Of a DNA stretch of 64,000 nucleotides, positions 58,926 through 64,000 are shown in pieces. The position numbers and the translations under genes are program-made. The stretch is from Microbulbifer elongatus. GTDB taxonomy: Bacteria; Pseudomonadota; Gammaproteobacteria; Pseudomonadales; Cellvibrionaceae. Every line of letters begins with the position of its first letter. The first letter of the stretch is position 1. Below the pieces are notes generated by a model. The model worked only from the letters and a program-made list of their open reading frames with translations. It ran no database searches and was not told where the DNA came from. Location of the stretch: the NCBI RefSeq assembly GCF_021165935.1, contig NZ_CP088953.1:992001-1056000 (forward strand). The letters run 5' to 3'.

Positions 58926-60917
58926 TCAATCGCCGTAAATAATCTTGCTATTCACCTTCACGGTCAGCGGGTGGTAACCGGGCTTGGCTTTTTCGAAGAT
59001 GCGTTTGGCTTCGTCAGTCTTGCCGTTTTCCACCAGGTTGCGGTACAGCGGGCGCAGGAACTTGTTGCGGCCGATGCTGGTGAGGAAGTCTTCCAGGCGC
59101 GCGTTGGCCGGCTCGTAGTCGTTGCGCACGGCGATCATCAGCCAGCTGAAGGCGATCTCGTTGTTTTTCGACTGGGTGAGATCGAAGGTCTCGTCCAGTT
59201 CTTGCAACTGGTCTTCGCTCAGTTTTTCCGGCATGCCGTCGAGGAAGTATTTCCACTGGTGGAAGGTCCAGCCTTCGGTGTCGATATCGCTGGCTTTCAT
59301 CTCGCCGTTCAGCCATTGCTCGCGGATCGGGTCCAGCTTGGTGAAGGCGTCGGACGTGGGCTGCGGGGCACCTTCGGGAATACCCGGTTCAAAGATCCAC
59401 TCCTGAATGCGCGCGCGATCCAGTTTGTCCGGGTACTGCTTCAGCAGCGTCTCATCCAGATACTTCACAAAGTCTTCGGTGGTAATGCTCTGGAAGGCGA
59501 AGTGGTTGAAGTATTCCATCAGGAATTTGTCGAAGTTCTCGCGGCCCACTTTCTGCTCCAGTTCGTACAGGAACAGGGAGCCTTTTTCGTAGGGGATATT
59601 CGAGAAAACTTCGTCCGGATCGCGGCCGCGCAGGTCGATGGCCATGATCTCGTCCTTGTCCGGACGGTCCGCAAGGTCTGCCTGCAGGTCGTCGTAACCC
59701 AGGGCCATTTCCATCTGGTAGCGCTCGTCGCCGTACACAAACTGCATGATGCGGTTGGTGAGATAGGTGGTGAAGCCTTCGTTCAGCCACAGGTCGCGCC
59801 AGCTGGCGTTGGTGATCAGGTTGCCGGACCAGGAGTGGGCCAGCTCGTGGGCGATCAGTGCCACCAGGCTCTTGTCACCGGCGATCACGGTGGGGGTGAT
59901 AAAAGACAGGCGCGGATTTTCCATGCCACCGAACGGAAAGCTCGGGGGCAGGATCAGCAGGTCGTAGCGATCCCAGCGGTAGGGGCCGAAGTTTTCCTCG
60001 GTGACCTCGAGCATGTCCTCGGTGTCTTCGAACTCTTTGGCCGCCGCGTCCAGCAGTTCCGGCTCGGCGTAAACACCGGTGCGCTCACCCATGGCCTTGA
60101 AGTCCAGATTGCCGATACCGATGGCGATCAGGTAGGACGGAATCGCCTGGGGCATTTCAAATTCGAACACGCCATCCAGTTCTGCCTCCGGATCGTTGTT
60201 GGCGCTCATCACGGCACGCAATTCTTCTGGCGTGCGGATGGTGGCCTTGTAGGTCATGCGCACCTGCGGGGTGTCCTGCAGGGGAATAAAGCTGCGCGCG
60301 TGAATGGCCTGGGCCTGGGTGAACAGGAAGGGGTGTTTTTTGCCTGCGGTCTGCTGCGGCTCCAGCCACTGTACGCCGGAAGCGCCGGGGGAGGTCTGGT
60401 ATTCAATAGCGACCTTATTGGCGCCCTTGGGCAGGTTGATCTTCAGCGGGGTGCCGAGATTGGGGTCGGTTTTGCCCATGCTGAACTTGACGTCCTGCAG
60501 GCTGGTACCGACTCCTGCGCGCACGGCGCTCACGTCGATGTCGCGGGTATCGAGGATCAGCGGCGGATTTTTCTGGGTCAGACGCTGGATATCCAGAATG
60601 GCCTCGCCTTTCAGCACTTTGTTCTCGAAGTCGGCGGTGAGGTCGAGGTCGAGGTGCTTGACGCGATAGTCGTCGGTATTGGCGAAGGAGTGGTAGTCGA
60701 CGCCGGACTCCGGTGCGTCCGTGTGGGACGCTTCCGCCGGTTTTGCCGCGCTATCGGGCGCCGCTTGCGGCGACTGTTCAGTGGGGCGTTCTTCGATCTG
60801 TTTCTGGCGTGCGGGCTCTTCCGAATCGCCGCAGCCACTCAGCGTGACAAGGCTGCAGGCGAGCAGCCCGGCGCCGATCAGACGGCCGAAACTGGCTTGG
60901 AACAATGGGGGCAGCAT
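58926..60917 (-). CDS. M1 family aminopeptidase lipoprotein
   Basis: This 663-residue zinc peptidase has a lipobox (LVTLSGC) and an acidic linker rich in Pro/Ala/Glu. An N-terminal beta domain follows, then the substrate motif PFGGMENP and the zinc site HELAHSW with the third ligand in NEGFTTYL (18 residues after the second His, as usual). The C-terminal helical region resembles leukotriene A4 hydrolase-type members. It would cleave N-terminal residues of peptides at the outer membrane. The genes on either side are not related. Confidence 0.95.
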   Translation of the reverse strand: MLPPLFQASFGRLIGAGLLACSLVTLSGCGDSEEPARQKQIEERPTEQSPQAAPDSAAKPAEASHTDAPESGVDYHSFANTDDYRVKHLDLDLTADFENKVLKGEAILDIQRLTQKNPPLILDTRDIDVSAVRAGVGTSLQDVKFSMGKTDPNLGTPLKINLPKGANKVAIEYQTSPGASGVQWLEPQQTAGKKHPFLFTQAQAIHARSFIPLQDTPQVRMTYKATIRTPEELRAVMSANNDPEAELDGVFEFEMPQAIPSYLIAIGIGNLDFKAMGERTGVYAEPELLDAAAKEFEDTEDMLEVTEENFGPYRWDRYDLLILPPSFPFGGMENPRLSFITPTVIAGDKSLVALIAHELAHSWSGNLITNASWRDLWLNEGFTTYLTNRIMQFVYGDERYQMEMALGYDDLQADLADRPDKDEIMAIDLRGRDPDEVFSNIPYEKGSLFLYELEQKVGRENFDKFLMEYFNHFAFQSITTEDFVKYLDETLLKQYPDKLDRARIQEWIFEPGIPEGAPQPTSDAFTKLDPIREQWLNGEMKASDIDTEGWTFHQWKYFLDGMPEKLSEDQLQELDETFDLTQSKNNEIAFSWLMIAVRNDYEPANARLEDFLTSIGRNKFLRPLYRNLVENGKTDEAKRIFEKAKPGYHPLTVKVNSKIIYGD

Positions 60918-61074
60918 GGTGGGCTCCGTGATTGTTGTACTTGTGAGTTCAGAATTGGGTAAATTCGTCGCGGCACAGAATACCCAATCGGGGCCGCGAC
61001 GGGAAAACCGGGTTTGCGTGTGATCTTTAAGGTAGACGGAAATTCGGAAGAGGGGTGCTGCAGGGCAACACCCG

Positions 61075-61096
61075 CAGGAGCGGTTAACCGCTCCTG
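61075..61096. repeat. Perfect 22-bp palindrome
   Basis: CAGGAGCGGTTAACCGCTCC plus TG forms an uninterrupted inverted repeat 28 bases after the FimX stop. It may terminate that leftward transcript, although it has no T-tract, or bind a dimeric protein. Confidence 0.6.
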
Positions 61097-61123
61097 GTGA
61101 TTCTCTGCGAGGGCTCTGGTGGG

Positions 61124-63205
61124 TTAATCCAGGCTGAAATCAAAACTCATTTCTTCCCCTGGCGGCTGCACATCGTAGCCCTGGATATAGTCGGTGCCGG
61201 ATTGCCACAGGGTGGGCAGCATGCTGGCCTGTTCGACGTGGGGAACGATGACCTGAGTGTCGATCTCCTTCAGCTGGCTGACCAGTTTCACCAGCGCCTC
61301 GCTGTCTTCGCCCTCGTCCTGTACTTCGCGCACGAAGGAAGCGTCGATCTTGGCGATGTCCACTTTGACATGCTCCAGCGCCTTGAACGGGCTCAGACCG
61401 GTACCGAAATGGCAGACCGCCACGCGGCAACCGAGCTCCTGTACCTGTTTGGCGAAATCGCGGGCGGCGTGGAGGTTGCTGTTGATGTCTTCGGCGCGCA
61501 GCTGGAAGGTGACGGTTTTCGGGGCGACCTTGGCGGCCTTGAAGGCGACGCCCAGCCACGCGGGCAGGCTGCCGTCTTTGAGCGATGCGGATGTCAGGTG
61601 CAGTAGCACCGAGACCGGTTCGCCCTTGGCGTTTTGTGCGGCGGCGGCCTTGACCGCGTTGAGGATGACCCAGCGATCCATTTTGGTGGAGAGGCCGGCA
61701 TCTCCCAGCGCCTCGAGAAAGGCGATGGGGGCCAACTCTTCTTTACCGTCGACCATTCGCACGAGTACTTCGTAGAGCTTTTCACCGCTGCCCTGCAGAC
61801 TGAGAATCGGCTGGTACAGCAGTTTGAAGTTGCCCGCCTCCAGTGCCTGGGTCACCCGGGCGCGGTGGTAGGTGTCGGCGTCGTCCTGCTGTTCGGCATC
61901 CGGTTCGTACAGGGCGAAGCCGCCATCCCCTTTGGCGGTGGCCTGATCGTGGGCCTTGGTGGCCTGCTCCAGCACCTTGTCCGCATTGCCGGAGGTTTCA
62001 CTCATCAGGGAAATACCGATGGAAGCGGTGATATGCAGGGTTTTGCCGGCGGCTTCGAAAATGGTGTCGGCGATCTTCCGCAGCAGCTCTTTCGAGCGGG
62101 ATTCGGCGCTATCCGGGGTGGTTTCCGGCATCAGTAGGCAATAGCTTGCCTCGCCGTAGCGGGCGACGATGTCTCCGCGTCGCACGCTGCTTTGCAGCAG
62201 TTCGGCAAATTTCTTATGCAGCTGATCGGCGCCGGCGACACCCACCACCTGCTGTACAGATTCCTCGAAGCGGTCGATTTCGATATACATCAGGCCACCG
62301 GTGCGCTGGGAGCCGGCGGCCGCGGTGATGGCATTGTCCAGTAGCTGCACGAAGCGCTGACGGTTGTACAGGCCGGTGGCCGCGTCGCGGTTTTTGGCTT
62401 CACTGAGCTGTGCTTCCAGCTCTTCGGTGTTGCCGCTACTGGCGGCGATACGCACCTGCAGGCAGCGCTCGTCGTCGTAAATGGTCGACAATACTTCCGC
62501 CTTGGTGGCGAGTGGGGTGCCGTTGGCCGTCTTGGCGGTGAACTGCCACTCCTGGGCTTCCACTTCGTTGTTGTTGATGGCGCAATTGCGCAGGAAGTCC
62601 CGCGCGTCTTCCTGTTCGCCCTCGGTGAGCATGTCGATGAGGGGCTGGTATTCCACGTCATCGCGTTCCTGAAAGCCAAAGCGTTCGGCAAAGGAGTCAT
62701 TGGCGTAGACGATGAGACCGTCGGAAATGTAGGCGATGGCATCTTTGGAACTGTCCAGCAGCTCCTTGGCGCGGTTCAGGGTGGCGTGGTAGCGGCGGTC
62801 GTGCTGACGCGCCTGGCGGCGTTCTTCCAACGCGGTGAGCTCGCGCTGAATCACCAGCAACAGATGCTGGTCTTCGTCGATGGTGACCACGTCGCGGGCA
62901 CCGGCCTTGAGGCCTTCCACCACCGGCTGGGACCCGGTACGCTCGGTGAGCAGAATGGCCGGAACGTCTTTCTGCAGCTTGCTGATGGTGCGGATGGCGG
63001 TGGCGGCTTCCAGCTGACGGCCCTGTTCGGCGGCGATCAGCAGGTCCCAGGTGTGTTCTTGCAGCAGTTTGGTCAGCGCCGCTTCGCTGGCGACGTGCTG
63101 AGCGCGATTGGGGCGGCCGGCATTCTGCAGCATGCTCACCAGTCGCTGGGCCTCGGCCGGGACATCGTGGATAAGTAGTAGGCGGATGGTGTTGTCGCTG
63201 CTCAT
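61124..63205 (-). CDS. fimX: FimX-like degenerate GGDEF-EAL protein
   Basis: This 693-residue protein matches the plan and length of Pseudomonas FimX, a c-di-GMP receptor needed for type IV pilus assembly and twitching. The N-terminal receiver-like domain starts NTIRLLLIHDVPAEAQRLVS but lacks the phospho-Asp (WDLLIAAEQ). PAS follows at about 145-260. The GGDEF domain is degenerate (ARYGEASYCLLM), and the EAL domain has EVL (KLYEVLVRM), as in FimX. It should bind rather than make or cleave c-di-GMP. The adjacent leftward gene at 63451 may be a second such factor. Confidence 0.88.
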   Translation of the reverse strand: MSSDNTIRLLLIHDVPAEAQRLVSMLQNAGRPNRAQHVASEAALTKLLQEHTWDLLIAAEQGRQLEAATAIRTISKLQKDVPAILLTERTGSQPVVEGLKAGARDVVTIDEDQHLLLVIQRELTALEERRQARQHDRRYHATLNRAKELLDSSKDAIAYISDGLIVYANDSFAERFGFQERDDVEYQPLIDMLTEGEQEDARDFLRNCAINNNEVEAQEWQFTAKTANGTPLATKAEVLSTIYDDERCLQVRIAASSGNTEELEAQLSEAKNRDAATGLYNRQRFVQLLDNAITAAAGSQRTGGLMYIEIDRFEESVQQVVGVAGADQLHKKFAELLQSSVRRGDIVARYGEASYCLLMPETTPDSAESRSKELLRKIADTIFEAAGKTLHITASIGISLMSETSGNADKVLEQATKAHDQATAKGDGGFALYEPDAEQQDDADTYHRARVTQALEAGNFKLLYQPILSLQGSGEKLYEVLVRMVDGKEELAPIAFLEALGDAGLSTKMDRWVILNAVKAAAAQNAKGEPVSVLLHLTSASLKDGSLPAWLGVAFKAAKVAPKTVTFQLRAEDINSNLHAARDFAKQVQELGCRVAVCHFGTGLSPFKALEHVKVDIAKIDASFVREVQDEGEDSEALVKLVSQLKEIDTQVIVPHVEQASMLPTLWQSGTDYIQGYDVQPPGEEMSFDFSLD

Positions 63206-63450
63206 TGTGTTCCTGTTGTACTGCGTCGCGGCGGTGCGTTATCCAGTTTCATTACCGCTTCCGTGCAGCTGCCCAGTGGGGCGTGGTCCAGTACCGCGAA
63301 CCCGCTAGTGTAGAACGCGGCATTTACACTGAACAAGTGCGCGGTGGCCACGATGGGATATGGTTCCAACTTCCTGCGACAAAGCGCGGTTTTCTGCGAA
63401 AGTGCCGGAGAATATTCATCTTTTTGACCCACTGGCCTGGTACGCCGGTT

Positions 63451-64000
63451 TCACGAAAACTCGAAAATGGCGAAGCTGCCGGTGCGCAGGGTCTGCTGAC
63501 TGAGGGTCACGGTCCGGGTCTGCCCCGCACTGACGATATCGACGGTATCCCCCTGCTGGAACAGCGGTGTGGGCAGCAGCAATTCCGGCGGATTGCCGGC
63601 GTCGCCGGTGAGCAGCCCGGCCATGGGGTCGGTGCGGCGCCCGTCTCTGGTGTAGCGGTGTACCCGTACCGCACTGGTTTGGCCGCCGAGTAATTCTACC
63701 CCCGCGCGGCACTGATCCGGCAGGCCAAACTGCCAGCGCACCATGCCCACTTCCCAGCGCTCTTTCACTCTGACCGCGATCAGGTCGCCACTGTGCAGGC
63801 GGCCCTGGGCGTTTGGCGGCAGGCGCAAACCGGCACCCGCGTCGCTGGTGTTCAGCAGCGTCGCGTGGATCGGGGTATAGCGCTGTTGCGGCCTGGGGGT
63901 GCCGGTGTTGCGCACCACCGACGGTGCATTGGGCAGGGTGCCGCTGCTGCCATAGCCAAAAGTATCGGAAACCGAAACGTCGTAGTCCCTGCGTGTGCGC
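63451..64000 (-). CDS. Probable PilZ-like protein, C-terminal part
   Basis: The frame is open to the window edge, so only the last 180 or so residues are seen, ending AIFEFS. The segment GDLIAVRVKERWEVGMVRWQFG ... CRAGVELLGGQTSAVRV resembles PilZ-type beta-barrels, in which a short strand pair leads to 'G.V.W.....G.E'. Upstream residues (YDVSVSDTFGYGSSGTLP) look like a linker. It precedes the FimX-like gene on the same strand, which fits a c-di-GMP or pilus-linked role. Domain identity is tentative. Confidence 0.6.
   Translation of the reverse strand, partial: RTRRDYDVSVSDTFGYGSSGTLPNAPSVVRNTGTPRPQQRYTPIHATLLNTSDAGAGLRLPPNAQGRLHSGDLIAVRVKERWEVGMVRWQFGLPDQCRAGVELLGGQTSAVRVHRYTRDGRRTDPMAGLLTGDAGNPPELLLPTPLFQQGDTVDIVSAGQTRTVTLSQQTLRTGSFAIFEFS

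Noticed and set aside
58914..60962. Long rightward frame (682 residues) opposite the M1 aminopeptidase
   Set aside because: Antisense shadow; the leftward frame has an intact zinc site and lipobox.
1..64000. Insertion sequence, prophage or CRISPR array
   Set aside because: No transposase, integrase, capsid or Cas-like protein and no regular repeat-spacer array was found.

Overview
This is a GC-rich (about 60%) window from the chromosome of a Gram-negative bacterium. Several gene orders are typical of Gammaproteobacteria: rhodanese-grxC-secB, ytjB divergent from serB, asmA-mutY-yggX, gpmI-envC-ctpA and hisBHAF. Together with many TonB-dependent receptors, secreted lipoproteins and a FimX-type protein, they suggest a marine gammaproteobacterium of the Cellvibrionales (Microbulbifer-like) kind. 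The genus is an inference. I see no transposase, prophage or CRISPR array. The only RNA gene I am sure of is a tRNA-Phe.

Region 1 (1-14303) is the most unusual part. It is a divergent cluster around an intergenic region at 7680-8057. Leftward it encodes a secreted protein with a DUF1588-type haem motif, a LamG lipoprotein with two CxxCH motifs, a Tat-exported DUF1501-like protein and the flavin transferase ApbE. Rightward it encodes an HzsA-like propeller protein with two CxxCH motifs, two predicted outer-membrane proteins, a TlpA-type thioredoxin, a DUF4266 lipoprotein ending in Cys-Gly-Cys-Asn, and a DUF3570 protein. The DUF3570 protein contains an exact match to the ApbE flavinylation motif (D-M-I-S-G-A-S). 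I read this as an uncharacterised cell-envelope redox system in which ApbE may attach FMN to DUF3570. A 157-bp palindromic element sits inside the DUF3570 signal-peptide region. At the left edge are a secreted protein with a one-base frameshift and a partial secreted protein.

Region 2 (14528-25800) holds an STN-type TonB receptor with its ECF sigma factor and FecR anti-sigma factor, tRNA-Phe, yggX-mutY-asmA, and a histidine-rich ZnuD-like receptor preceded by a small secreted protein. Region 3 (25951-28939) is hisBHAF, with a palindromic repeat between hisH and hisA. Region 4 (29054-38628) holds an AraC regulator, a small DUF6316-like protein, ctpA-envC-gpmI, the rhodanese-grxC-secB trio, an SDR and a Smr-domain protein. 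A chain of five hairpins at 38810-38944 looks like a structured small RNA.

Region 5 (38988-54281) has two tandem META-domain lipoproteins, a TonB receptor, a CrbS/NahK-like transporter-sensor hybrid kinase, an MFS transporter coupled to an HSL-type esterase, a LuxR-type response regulator beside 3-hydroxybutyrate dehydrogenase, small lipoproteins, and ytjB/serB. Region 6 (54511-64000) has an RND efflux pump and adaptor, an M1 aminopeptidase lipoprotein, a FimX-like degenerate GGDEF-EAL protein and the 3' part of a possible PilZ-like gene.

Four copies of an intergenic palindrome family are scattered through the window (3592, 27233, 48797, 48981). They share a core but have different, internally complementary arms.
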